Source: Patella vulgata
Taxonomy: Eukaryota > Mollusca > Gastropoda > Patellidae
Assembly: GCF_932274485.2 (NCBI RefSeq)
Contig: NC_065883.2
Span: forward strand, 45,230,539 to 45,294,538
Direction: 5' to 3'
DNA length: 64,000 nt
The translations under genes were made by a program, and so were the position numbers. The notes under the pieces were generated by a model that was given only the letters and a program-made list of their open reading frames with translations, searched no databases and was not told the DNA's origin. Of the stretch, positions 1-10,105 are shown piece by piece (position 1 is the stretch's first letter; each line of letters starts with the position of its first letter).

Positions 1-186
1 TCTCGGGAAGTACTAAATGTGAGAAAGTGCATCAGGAATTAAATGCATGGTCTCATATATTAAAACTGTTGAAGAGACCACCAAGGTGCTACATTATGGT
101 CTCGTGTATTAAAATTGTCAAAGAGATCATGGAGGTATATGACATTGTCTCATATATAAAAAAATTGTTAAAGAGACCATCGAATT
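1..186. repeat. Tandem hairpin-unit repeat at the start of R1 copy 1
   Basis: Three units of roughly 55 bp follow each other, each opening with a GGTCTC-type motif and closing with GAGACC about 30 bp later, so each can fold into a short hairpin. The same arrangement recurs at 2761-2867, with the remainder after 4321, which identifies it as part of the dispersed repeat R1. No coding potential is seen. Confidence 0.6.
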
Positions 187-1400
187 AACCGTTGACCGTT
201 GTGCCAGCGCTTGGTCATTGGGCTACTGGGGCTAGTTATATTCGTAAAGAACGGCTGCTTAACAAAATGACAAAAATTGTTATTATTATTATTATTTATG
301 GTCAGTGATGTAAGAAGCATGCTTGGTGTTCAGCAAGTCATATTAGTGTCTTGGTATTCGAGTCTCAATAGTAAACATCATGGCCGCCAGTTTAGCTGTG
401 TCGTCTGAATGATGGATAATTAAAAGTTGTGTAAAATCAAAAGTTGTTGACCGATTGGTCTGAAATTTGGTGTGAGATCATAGTTAACAATCTGAAACAA
501 TCTCAGCAAATTTGAAGTCTCTGGGACCACGGCAAGTACTAGGTGTACGAAAGTGCATTAGCGCCGGATAGATTTGAAAACACGCGCTTGACATTCAAGA
601 GACACCAACATTTTGAAAGAGATGGACACAGAACAAGCTAACAAAATAGATTTTCGTACAATCAGGGATCATAATCCAGACAGACACGGTCTGAAGTATC
701 GACTGGAACCTAGAACTAAGGACATAAACATATAATCGGAAAAGATCAAAACGTGATTTCTCGTACAATTGGGGACCATAACAAGGGAAATTAGGTCCGA
801 TATGCGTGAATATCAAAAGGAACAGAGATATTTCGCATATAAACCAATTTGGTATATAATCCGATTTTCAAGAAATCCGAACTCAGAGTGTAACCGTGAT
901 ATATTTTAACGGTTTTTAAACTCGGATAAAAACTGATTTCTTGAGGGTCTCTAAGCTAAATCGTTGGGGCAGTCAACAAGAGTTGTCGCATATTTTTACT
1001 TTTGTCGGTAATGAAACATTTATAATACACTAAAATCTGATTAAGAGTAACAACTCATTAAGTAATTATAAGAAAATCATTAGAATTTGTCTTCGTTTCA
1101 TGACCTTAAACACTCTATAAATTTAAAGTCAATCGGATATTAACTTTACCTCTAGAGGGACCACAACCCTGTATTATATACTTTTAAGCTATTTGCGTAC
1201 AAGGAGTGGCCATTTTGTCTCGCAGTTTTGGTCCGATTTTCACAAAATTCGAACGGTTATATTTTCGAACAGTTTTTTTAATGGATAAAAGTTATGACTT
1301 CTAGAGGGTCCACAAGCTAAATACGCGATTTTTCGAAATATTAACTTTAGCCTCTAGAGCAATTGTGGACGCCGGATCGACTGTCAGACCAATGAACTGA
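177..1400. repeat. Dispersed repeat R1, copy 1, with R2-like units on the reverse strand
   Basis: Positions of about 177-677 are repeated almost unchanged at 4331-4845. They contain a (TTA)n microsatellite at about 273-297. The rest (about 780-1400) carries TCTAGAG-centred motifs and phrases such as a rule of 'cacaa...atccgatttt' in reverse orientation, matching the tandem repeat at 39.4-42.1 kb; a related scrap lies at 12.53-12.65 kb. There is no gene here: short open frames are also present in the second copy and look fortuitous. About 1400-1660 holds nothing I recognise. Confidence 0.6.
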
Positions 1401-1659
1401 CGGACTGTCAGACCAATGGACGGTCTGGTCATACTTTTAGCCGACATTTATTTTCGCTTGATTACACCAAGACACATGAGTTTAACAACTTCGCAAGTTT
1501 TTCGCATGAAACCCCAAAAATCCCGGGGTTCTCGGTTTCAAAATCAGTTGCACCCTTTTAAACACTCAACGAGTCAAGTGATAACACATCTGAACGAAGA
1601 CCAACGCTATCGGTTTGTTACAAGCAGGTGAATACCAAACAGATGTAGCCAGGCTGCGG

Positions 1660-2662
1660 AATGTTTCCCAGAGACCATCTCTCACCTTTGGCCCCCTGGG
1701 GTGTAGGGGGCGATAAGCATATACCCTGCGTATGTCCTGCTTGTCGTAAGAGGCGACTAAAAGGACTCCTGTAATGGGGCAACGTGTTTGCCGTGCGTTG
1801 CGACCCGTGTCGGTGCAGAGTGGAATGCTGGTAATTGAGTGGGGATTTGGCTTGTGAGCCCTTTCTCTGCAACACTTTACTTTGGCCCATGGTTCACCTA
1901 GACGGAAGGTCAGAGTGGCCCAACTCTGATCAATCGGCTTTGGTCGTTTTAGCTCGGTAGAATGTACTCTTTCTCAGTTTAATGCTGATGTTTATTCACT
2001 CAGCAATTATCTAACTTTGTGTCCTTAGTACATTCTACAGAGCGGCGGCTTGGGTCAATCAGGTTGGAGTAGTATTTTTACTTTCTGGCTTGAGTATACC
2101 CCTCTACGAGCACTGAGGCCACGCACAGATTATCCGTGCTAGTCCTCCCCTTAGTGGGCAGGGAAGTAACCTGCGGGACGACCAGGGGTGAATCAAAAAA
2201 TATTATTTCATGCCCCCCCCCCCCCGCCACACACACACATACCAATTAAAGAACAAAACAAGAAACAGAAACGTCCTAATACAGAGGACGTTTCTGATTT
2301 ATTTAATTTAAAAATTTAAATTGCAAAGGCATGGCCGAGGTTTCTCTTGATTTGTCCAAAGTCTCACCATTTTTTATAACTAAGGGCATTGCTAGCTTAG
2401 CTGGTGAGCCCAAGGCTATTAAAAAACTTAAAAATGGAACACTCCTGATAGAATGTGCCAAGGAGCAGCATGCTACCATGCTGCTTAAATCAATCTTCAC
2501 ACAGGTCACTGAATTCAAGTGGAGGAGTTATTCGATGTTGGGACCTTGAAGGCAGCAGTGAGGATGAAATGGTGCAGTACCTTTCATCTCAAAGCGTCTC
2601 ACATGTAAAAAGAATTAGTGTACGCCGAGGAATTATTAAGTTATGTAATTGTACAATATATA
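1660..2662 (+). mobile_element. LINE (I/Nimb-like), 5' fragment: 5'UTR and start of ORF1
   Basis: A GC-richer block with GTAAGAGGCGACTAAAAGG near 1747-1765 resembles 5'UTRs of mollusc LINEs as I remember them. It is followed by the N-terminal part of an ORF1 (gag-like RNA-binding protein). The element stops abruptly near 2662 and R1 sequence follows. Loss of the 3' part is unusual, because LINEs normally lose the 5' end on insertion, so a later deletion or insertion cut this one. The 5' boundary is uncertain by several tens of bases. A poly-C run and a short CA repeat lie at about 2212-2240. Confidence 0.6.
2331..2662 (+). pseudogene. LINE ORF1 N-terminus, truncated
   Basis: The frame starting ATG at 2331 reads MAEVSLDLSKVSPFFITKG and continues with a KSGTLLIE-like stretch typical of ORF1 proteins of I/Nimb-type LINEs. 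A frameshift near 2500-2510 moves the conserved reading into another frame, which carries LNSSGGVIRCWDLEG and VSHVKRISVRRG. These phrases are characteristic of the RNA-binding region before the gag zinc knuckles, which are missing because the element ends. The protein would bind LINE RNA in an RNP. Family assignment rests on recalled motifs; a broken, non-functional copy is certain. Confidence 0.6.
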
Positions 2663-2867
2663 ATAATATATTAATATAATACCCCACACAAGAAATGCAA
2701 AACAGGTATGAGTTCATAATTAGTGACCCTGAACGCCCTCAGCAAAATTTTAAGTCTCTACGATCTCGGGAAGTACTAAATGTGAGAAAGTGCTACACCA
2801 AGGTGCTACATTATGGTCTCGTGTATTAAAATTGTCAAAGAGACCATCGAGGTATATGACATTGTCT
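2663..2867. repeat. R1 copy 2, left part
   Basis: From about 2720 the sequence matches R1: a 'cctcagcaaa...tttaagtctct' phrase related to that at about 4665-4690, then the hairpin units of copy 1. It is cut at 2867 by the LINE copy that follows and resumes at 4321, so the LINE is younger than this R1 copy. The stretch 2663-2720 is AT-rich and unassigned. Confidence 0.65.
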
Positions 2868-4092
2868 GTACTAGACCCTCTTTTATTCTTAATATACATA
2901 AATGATATTGTGAACAATATAAATTCAAACATTAGATTATTTGCTGACGATAACTCTTTATACTTAAAAATTGAAGACCCAGAGGCAAGTGCTGCTACCA
3001 TTAACGATGACTTAAATCGAATCAATAATTGGGCTGAGACATGGCTGGTAACTTTTAACCCCCTAAAAACAGAGACACTGACTATTACTACTAAACCCCA
3101 CATAGTTAACCCACCATTATTTATGAACCAGGTACAAATCAAAGAAGTAAGTGAACATAAACATCTAGGTCTAATCTTTCAAACTAACTGTAAATGGAAT
3201 AATCATATAGATAGCATTGTAAGCAAAGTATCCAAACTAGTAAATTGCCTTCGTTCTCTAAAATATCGATTAAATAGAAAATCTTTAAACATAATATACT
3301 CTTCTTGTATCCTTCCACACTTTGATTATGCCGACATTATCTGGGATGGGTGCAGTGATTATTTAGCTAACAAACTAGAATCCCTACAATTAGATGCACT
3401 GCGCACTATCTGTGGGGCGGTAAGAGGTACTAGCCATGCCTTACTCTATAAAGAGACTGGGTTTGTTCCACTCTCGGAAAGACGTCGACGTCATAAATTA
3501 AAATTAATGTACAAAATTACTAACAACCTCGTTCCATCATATCTCTCTGACCTATTAGAACTGTCCTCTACCCCTATCAATTATACCCTTAGAAACAAAG
3601 ATAAAAAAGGAAACCAGATGCAGAACCGAAATTTTCTCAGAGTCCTTCATCCCTTCCAGTATACGAGAATGGAACAAACTTAACGTTGAAATTAGAAACT
3701 CTCGATCCCTTGCTATCTTTGGAAATTCACTAAATAAATTAGATACCATCGTGCCATCATATTACTATACAGGGATACGAAAATTCCAAATAATCTGCTG
3801 TAAACTAAGATTATGCTGCTCGAACCTACAAGGCCATAAATTCCTCAGACACGTCGATGATAGCCCTGCTTGCCTCTGTGGTCACAAATTCGAAGATACC
3901 GAACACTATTTACTCGTATGCCACTTATATTCAGATGCAAGAAAACGGACAATCCATAACCTTCAACATAATCATAAAACAATCAGTTGTCTGTTGTATG
4001 GGTCAACAAAACTTAGTCCAGAGATAAACACACTTATTGTCCAAGAAGTCCAACAATTTATTTTCTTATCAAAAAGATTTAAATCTCCATAA
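2868..4092 (+). pseudogene. LINE-A ORF2 remnant: RT palm, thumb and C-terminal Cys/His motif
   Basis: The frame opens at the RT block VLDPLLFLIYINDI, followed by the catalytic FADD box at 2940-2951 and the thumb (LGLIFQTNCKWNNHID and a CILPHFDYADIIWDG block). A frameshift near 3600-3640 separates it from the C-terminal frame, which carries WNKLN and then CLCGHKFEDTEHYLLVC at about 3876-3926, the CCHC-like motif near the end of many I/Jockey/CR1-group ORF2 proteins. The endonuclease and the first RT blocks are absent. Upstream truncation and the frameshift make it non-functional. The clade is uncertain (Nimb, Jockey or L2-like). Confidence 0.85.
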
Positions 4093-4320
4093 ACAACTCT
4101 TAAGTCATTCCAAGCCCTGCACTCTGTATAATCATCTAAGTCTCTATGTTATCCATGATGTATCATATATGCTCTATAATTATGTAATTATGTATGTATG
4201 TATGTATGTATGTACATATTTATAATGTACCTAAATCAGAGAGAGGGGTTACACATAGGCATAGCATGTTCCCCAATCCAAATTCAGATTAAATGAATAA
4301 AAATATTGTTTAAAAAAAAA
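2868..4320 (+). mobile_element. LINE-A: 5'-truncated non-LTR retrotransposon inserted in R1
   Basis: The insertion begins in the middle of the reverse transcriptase and ends in a short poly-A tract at about 4312-4320, with an AATAAA-like signal near 4296. Both flanks belong to R1, and comparison with copy 1 (around 150-160) places the insertion in the middle of a hairpin unit. A (TATG)n microsatellite lies in the 3'UTR at about 4186-4214. I see no clear target-site duplication. 5' truncation plus a poly-A tail is the usual outcome of target-primed reverse transcription. Confidence 0.85.
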
Positions 4321-4845
4321 ATATATAAAAAATTGTTAAAGAGACCATCGAATTAACCGTTGACCGTTGTGCCAGCGCTTGGTCATTGTGCTACTGAGGC
4401 TAGTTATATTCGTAAAGAACGGCTGCTTAACAAAATGACAAAAATTGTTATTATTATTATTATTTATGGTCAGTAATGTAAGAAGCATGCTTGGTGTTCA
4501 GCAAGTCATATTAGTGTCTTGGTATTCGAGTCTCAATAGTAAACATCATGGCCGCCAGTTTAGCTGTGTCGTCTGAATGATGGATAATTAAAAGTTGTGT
4601 AAAATCAAAAGTTGTTGACCGATTGGTCTGAAATTTAGTGTGAGATCATAGTTAACAATCTGAAACACCCTCAGCAAATTTGAAGTCTCTGGGACCACGG
4701 CAAGTACTAGGTGTACGAAAGTGCATTAGCGCCGGATAGATTTGAAAACGCGCGCTTGACATTCAAGAGACACCAACATTTTGAAAGAGATGGACACAGA
4801 ACAAGCTAACAAAATAGATTTTTGTACAATCAGGGATCATAATCC
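4321..4845. repeat. R1 copy 2, right part
   Basis: It matches about 160-677 of copy 1 almost base for base, including the (TTA)n tract (about 4447-4467). Identity stops at about 4845, where copy 1 continues differently and LINE-B begins. This is therefore the insertion point of LINE-B. Confidence 0.75.
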
Positions 4846-5063
4846 TCGCCTCCCCATGAAGTTGCCATCCTTGATTCCAGTTCTGCTGGATCAGGATCGC
4901 AGTTAAAGGGTTATTCATCAAAGAAAGAAAAACTAGCAAAGTTTCGTGAGGGAGGTAAAAGGGTTCCAAAGACCCTATCTCTCTCTATAATAGATATGCG
5001 GATGATCCGATGGACGAAATTGCCGTAGTGGATGTCTATTCGGACCCATAAAATTCCCTGACA

Positions 5064-8000
5064 ATGTTAAATTCCATTATTATTCAATGGAATTGCCGTG
5101 GTTTAAAACCAAATTTTAATGAAGTTGAACTATTAATTCAAAAGCATAATCCTTTAGATATTTGTTTACAGCAAACTTTTTTACGGAATTCTGACACTTT
5201 GTCTTTTAGACATTTTGTTGTTTACCATCATCCCTCATAGGGGTGTTTCTATTATTATTAATGGAGATATCCCTCAAAGTCAAGTCACCCTCAACTCCCC
5301 TTTACGGGCAGTTGCAGTTAGGGTGACTTTGGATATTTCTATAACACTCTGCTCTGTATATCTTCCACCTAGTTTACATCTTAATCCCAGAGATCTTGAT
5401 GACCTTGTTGCACAACTTCCTCTCCCGTTTATTATTACGGGAGATTTCAATGGTCATCATTCTCTCTTGGGTAGTCCAGATGATAACAACGGAGGTACAC
5501 AAATAGCGGACTTCATTAACATTAATAATTTGTGTTTATTAAATGGTTACTCCCCTACTTATCTACATCCTGCCACGGCTTCTTTTTCTTCCCTCGATCT
5601 CACCATTTGCTCTCCGGTCCTGTTTCAGGATATTACATGGAGAGTAAATGAAGATTTATGTGGCAGTGACCACTTTCCTATCTTGATTGATAATAACAGT
5701 CCCTCTCAGGTCGAAAGACCCCAGAGGTGGAAGTTGCATAAGGCGGATTGGGCTCTATTTGAATCTTTGTGTCTCTTCTCTTTTGATACAAAGGAGGAAG
5801 AAGATGCAGATGATGGCCTTATTCCATTCAATTCTTCAAGATGTAGCTGCGCGGGCGATTCCAATACCGACGACTGAACCAAACCTTTTCAATAAGCCAT
5901 GGTATAATGACGATTGCTAATCCGTTCTAGAAGAGCGTGGTCGTATACTAAGATGACTAAAGAACCATCCTTCCATGGAGAATATTGCGGCATACCAGAT
6001 GGTCCGGGCGAATGCCCGTAGAACCATACGTCAAGGAAAGAAGTCTTCATGGCAAGGTTATGTCTCAAAGGATCAATTCCCGTACAACATCAAAATCGGT
6101 ATGGGATAGGATTCGTAGGGTTAAAGGTAAAAGTAGTGCATTATCAGTTAACCATCTAAATGTTGATAATACCATTGCAGAACTTCAGGATACTGCAACT
6201 GGTCCAGATGAAATACACTACTAAATTCTAAAACATTTACCTTTTTTCACTCTTTTAATTTTATTGGATCTTTTTAACCGGATTTGGGTTGATGGGAATT
6301 CCCCCCCCCCCTTCGTAGCATGAAGCCACAATAATTCCCATCCCTAAACCGGGTAAAGATCATACGAATCCTACCAACTATCGTCCGATAGCTGCATTTG
6401 CAAAACCATGGAGAGATTGATCAATCGAAGGCTTGTTTGGTACCTTGAGTCAAACAACCTCATTACTGACCTCCAGTGTGGATTTCGGTCCCATAGGAGC
6501 ACTGAATTACACGAAACATTTCTACATGATGCATCGCTACTATCAAAAAAATTAAATAAAATGTTAGTTTTGATTAATAATTAAAAACAAATACTATAAT
6601 AATGTACCAATAATATAATTTACAAGGATGTTTTGTAAATAGATGTACATATATTTATGTTAGTTAAATTAAAAATCAATTCGCCATACTATTTTATATA
6701 AAAGTTTGATTGTTATTTTGGGAGAAGATTCATAATTTGTTATAAATTGTTCTTATCCCTTTGTAAATATTATTTTTGCAATAAAATATGTTTTAGAAAA
6801 AGGAGCAATCTTGGTCATCTCGTCAGATTTGAAACGATCGTCAGGGACGCTTTCTTCGAGAAGCAATATTTAGTTGCAATATTTTTTTGATCTGGAGAAA
6901 GCCACGTGGAAACATGGTATCATGCCCGACCTCCATAACCTCGGCCTACGAGGTCGCTTACCTATCTTCATTAAAAAATTTCCTGGAAGATAGGTCATTT
7001 AATGTACGACTGGCATCAATATTTCTCGAGAAATGGGAGTTCCACAGGGAAGTATTTTATCACCAACACTTTTTCCTATAAATATTAACACGGTCCAAGC
7101 GTGCCTTAAACAAGGTACAAACGGTGCTCTTTATGTTGACGACTTTCAGATGTGCTATGGTTCTACAGACATGCGGATAATCGAACGTAAGTTGCAGCTT
7201 TGTTTCAATTCACTTAAACAATGGGCAACCGAAAATGGATTTCTGTCAGAAACGAGGTTTACACCCAGATCCAGAACTTTTCTTGGATGGCAACCGCCTT
7301 CCAGTTGTGGATGAAACCAAATTTCTGGGGCTGATATCATTATCATTTATCCCCCATATAAAAAGCCTTAAAAAGAAATGTCTGAAATCCCCCAACATAT
7401 TGAGAGTCTCATCAAATACTGACTTGGAGAGCAGATCTTAAGGTCTTGCTTCGATTATATCGAGCATTAGTTAGATCAAAACTGGATTATGGGTGCATTG
7501 TGTATGGGTCTGCCCGCGAGTCTTATCTCAAAGAGCTCGACACCATACACAACCAAGGACTTAGAATCAGTTTAGGAGCATTTCGTACATCTCCAGTGGA
7601 CAGTTTATACGTCGCGGCGCACGGGCCCTCGTTGTTGAATGGACGTGATAAACTGGCCCTGCAGTATGCTACGAAAATAGCATCTTTACAAAATCAACAC
7701 CATATTTAGACCATATGATGAGCCTTTATATCTGCTCACGACTAAAGTTATTCCACCATTTGGTATTCGCATACAACCCCTTTTGTCTGAGGCTGGTATC
7801 AGCCTTGACAGTATTGCGAATACGCCTTTCTTTAGGACACCACCGTGGGCTATATCTCCTCTTAAGAAGAAAAAGAAAGATACTAGCTCCACGGTGTTCC
7901 AGTCTCTCTTTAGCGAGCTATGGTCTAAGTATGGTGATTATGCTCCAATATATACAGATGGTTCGAAAGATAATGATCGGGTAGCTTCGGCTATTGTGAC

Positions 8001-8595
8001 GCCATCTAAGACCATTTCTGTTCGTCTCCCTCCTGCTGCTTCTATATTTACAGCTGAGCTGCAAGCGATACTTCAGCCTTGGAGTTCATTCAATCATCAA
8101 CTATACTTAAGCACGTCATCCAAGCAATTAACAATAAACAGCTTGAGTACCCACTGGTAGCAGATATTTACTGTCTGCTACTATCTTATGAGTTAATCAG
8201 CAAAGACATCGTCTTTTGCTGGCTCCAGCCATGTTGATATAAAGTGGAATGATCAAGCAGATTTTAAACATTGTATTGATCATTACATTTATGGCCGCTG
8301 GCAACGGTCTTCGATCTTGCAGGCACAAATAAACTTCATCACATAAAGTCTCTCCTTGAGGATTGGCCATACTTTTTTAACACATATTTTCATCTTAAAG
8401 CGAGAGCCTCAACTAGAATGCGAACACTGTCATGTTCCTTTGACAGTTAAGCACATTTTGAATGAGTGCAAGAATCTCAAAGATACAAGATTACGGTATT
8501 ATCGTTGCCAATCAGTACATCAGTTGTTTGCCCAACCGGGTCTATATTGTAAAGCGCTAGATTTTTTAAAAGAGACAAATTTTTATCGAAAATTT
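5064..8595 (+). pseudogene. LINE-B ORF2: APE endonuclease, RT, RNase H, zinc knuckle (broken)
   Basis: The start ATG at 5064 precedes IIIQWNCRGLKPNF, the usual opening of the APE-type endonuclease. After a frameshift near 5220-5240 come IITGDFNGHH and GSDHFPI (catalytic D-H). RT pieces are TATGPDEIHY near 6190-6222, NPTNYRPIA near 6370, QCGFRSHRST near 6475, FFDLEKA near 6884 and the catalytic YVDDF box near 7133. RNase H has IYTDGSK near 7950 and AELQAIL near 8053. The last motif is CEHCHVPLTVKHILNEC at about 8422-8470. A TAA follows IHY and several frame changes are visible. ORF2 would nick target DNA and copy LINE RNA; this copy cannot. Confidence 0.8.
6502..6800 (+). mobile_element. Polyadenylated retrocopy (mRNA-like 3' end) inside LINE-B RT
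   Basis: The segment interrupts the RT between the GFRSHRS block and the HLVRFE block. It is flanked by the 7-bp direct repeat AGGAGCA (6495-6501 and 6801-6807); removing insert and one repeat restores contiguous RT sequence. It opens with a 26-codon frame ending in TAA, followed by an AT-rich UTR, an AATAAA at 6780-6785 and a short A tail ending at 6800. This is what an LINE-mobilised, 5'-truncated mRNA or another LINE's 3' end looks like. The source gene is not recognised. Confidence 0.75.
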
Positions 8596-8803
8596 TAATT
8601 GTATATATCTGATTTTCTCTTTCATGTTTTAAATATATATACATAAAGTTTATATTTATTTTTATCTGATATTTACTGTGATATTTGTTTTTATTTATGT
8701 ATATATAGATAATATTGTGATTATTTGTTTCTAGTTTGTACCGAGAAACCTCACAATATGTTGGAGCTGACGTGCCATTAAACAACATTTCATTCATTCA
8801 CTC

Positions 8804-9800
8804 TCACCGACAGCGAAGTTCAACACGTGACCGCTCGAACTCGCGCCAAACAAGAGTCACACCATCTGCCCTGGATCGCCACATCCGGTTACGTCATTCG
8901 CGGAAACGGTTCACAACAGCGACCTCTACTGCAGCAGCAATTTCTGGACGGCGTAGGATTTCAGACCAGACAGTCCGTAAACGCCAACGTGAAACTGGAT
9001 TATGAGCCAGACGTCCCGTTAGAACTGCTCCTTTGAAATATCCCGACACCGTCAAATCCGACGTGAGGGGATCACATGGCTAAGTGGGTAAGACGGTGGC
9101 TCGCTAGTCTGGAGGTCGGGTGTTCGATCCCTGCATTGGCCGAGAAAGTTCATCTAGATTTTCCGGCGTGTTTCCCCCTTGTCAGTGATGCAGGACGGAG
9201 GGCCTGACAAGGACAGCTGTCTAGTTGGTAAACGCCAACGTGAAACTGGATTATGAGCCAGACGTCCCGTTAGAACTGCTCCTTTGAAATATCCCGACAC
9301 TGTCAAATCCGACGTGAGGGGATCACGTGGCTAAGTGGGTAAGACGCTGACTCGCTAGTCTGGAGGTCGGGTGTTCGATCCCTGCATTGGCTGAGAAAGT
9401 TCATCTAGATTTTCCGGCCTGACAAGGACAGCTGTCTAGTCCTTCGGATGAGACGAAGAACCGAGGTCCCGTGTATACATTAGAATGCACGTAAAAGATC
9501 CCTTGGCAGTTGGAATTCTATATAAGAGAAGGCGATAGTGTCGCTGCCCGGGCAAAATTTCCCTCATAGCACACTGTATGGCATATGCAGAACAGTAGGA
9601 CGTTAAACCCCATTTAATTTCATTTCAAATCCGACGTCAATGGGTTCAGACACACAGGGTATGGCCACCGCAACGTTTGAGAATAGTTTGGTTCAGCGCC
9701 GAGTTGCGGTTCCTGTTGCAACGAGGCGATGTCAGGGCGAGGGTATACCGATGACGAAATGTCACTATGCATTTCTTTTTTTTTTTTAAGAGTATATCAA
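8804..9800 (+). mobile_element. Tc1/mariner relic (family 1), split by a SINE
   Basis: The left part (about 8808-9064) encodes a Tc1 N-terminal region with ALDRHIRLRHSRKRFTTATS and the second helix-turn-helix phrase ISDQTVRKRQRETGL. After the SINE, 9638-9760 continues with RRQWVQ and a WFSAELRF block that corresponds to the DDE-motif phrase WFSDESRF of active transposases. The catalytic D-E of this block is eroded, and the remaining catalytic domain is missing. The transposase would have cut and pasted the element at TA sites. The copy is clearly dead. Confidence 0.75.
9065..9624 (+). mobile_element. tRNA-derived SINE (with internal tandem duplication) in the Tc1 relic
   Basis: The head resembles a tRNA gene, with an A-box-like TGGCTAAGTGGGTAAGACG and a B-box-like GTGTTCGATCC, so RNA polymerase III transcription is expected. 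The body has a conserved central part (CGTAAAAGATCCCTTGGCAG) and the 3' end GACGTTAAACCCCATTTAAT. The 13-bp direct repeat TCAAATCCGACGT lies at 9052-9064 and 9625-9637. Inside, a stretch of about 250 bp that includes some transposase sequence (about 8978-9228) was duplicated to about 9230-9440, the second copy lacking roughly 35 bp. The duplication therefore followed the SINE insertion. A relative lies at 54077-54411. Confidence 0.85.
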
Positions 9801-9815
9801 TTTCTTGCATTGTGC

Positions 9816-10105
9816 ATCACTACATAAGTGCATAGGGTGCCAATTTACGCAACTTAAAAAAAAAAAACCAAAAAAACAATCAGTTTATATTGATATTTTA
9901 TTATTTTATTTTACTTCATTGCTTGGTATATTTTCAGTATAAAAATCACTACATAAGCGTATAGGGTGCACTTTAGGCAACTTAAAAAAAACAACAACAA
10001 CAACCCCCCCCCCCCCCAAAAAGAAGACATGAAACAATCATTTTATATTGATATTTTATTATTTTATTTAACTTCATTGCTTGGTATATTTTCAGTATAA
10101 AAATC
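9816..10105. repeat. Tandem duplication of about 135 bp, AT-rich with poly-C
   Basis: Two units share 'cactacataag...catagggtgc', an A-rich tract, 'tttatattgatattttatt' and 'cattgcttggtatattttcagtataaaaatc'. The second unit carries an expanded CAA/poly-C tract at about 9990-10017. No coding content. Confidence 0.75.

Larger units (their letters stand above)
4846..8803 (+). mobile_element. LINE-B: nearly full-length I/Nimb-like LINE with RNase H
   Basis: It is truncated within the C-terminus of ORF1 (about 4846-5050), then carries a complete-length but decayed ORF2 and a 3' end near 8803. The order endonuclease, RT, RNase H, Cys/His knuckle is that of the I group of LINEs. Just after ORF2 the 3'UTR is AT-rich with GCCATTAAACAACATTTC near its end, a tail I associate with mollusc LINEs and SINEs. 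A 299-bp retrocopy is inserted at 6502-6800. A related fragment in reverse orientation lies at 12.65-13.0 kb. Confidence 0.8.

Noticed and set aside
3555-3749. Minus-strand frame over LINE-A
   Set aside because: It lies within the LINE ORF2 coding region and has no independent support.
9065-9150. tRNA gene
   Set aside because: A- and B-box-like motifs are present but no cloverleaf with acceptor pairing, and the sequence continues into a SINE body with target duplications.
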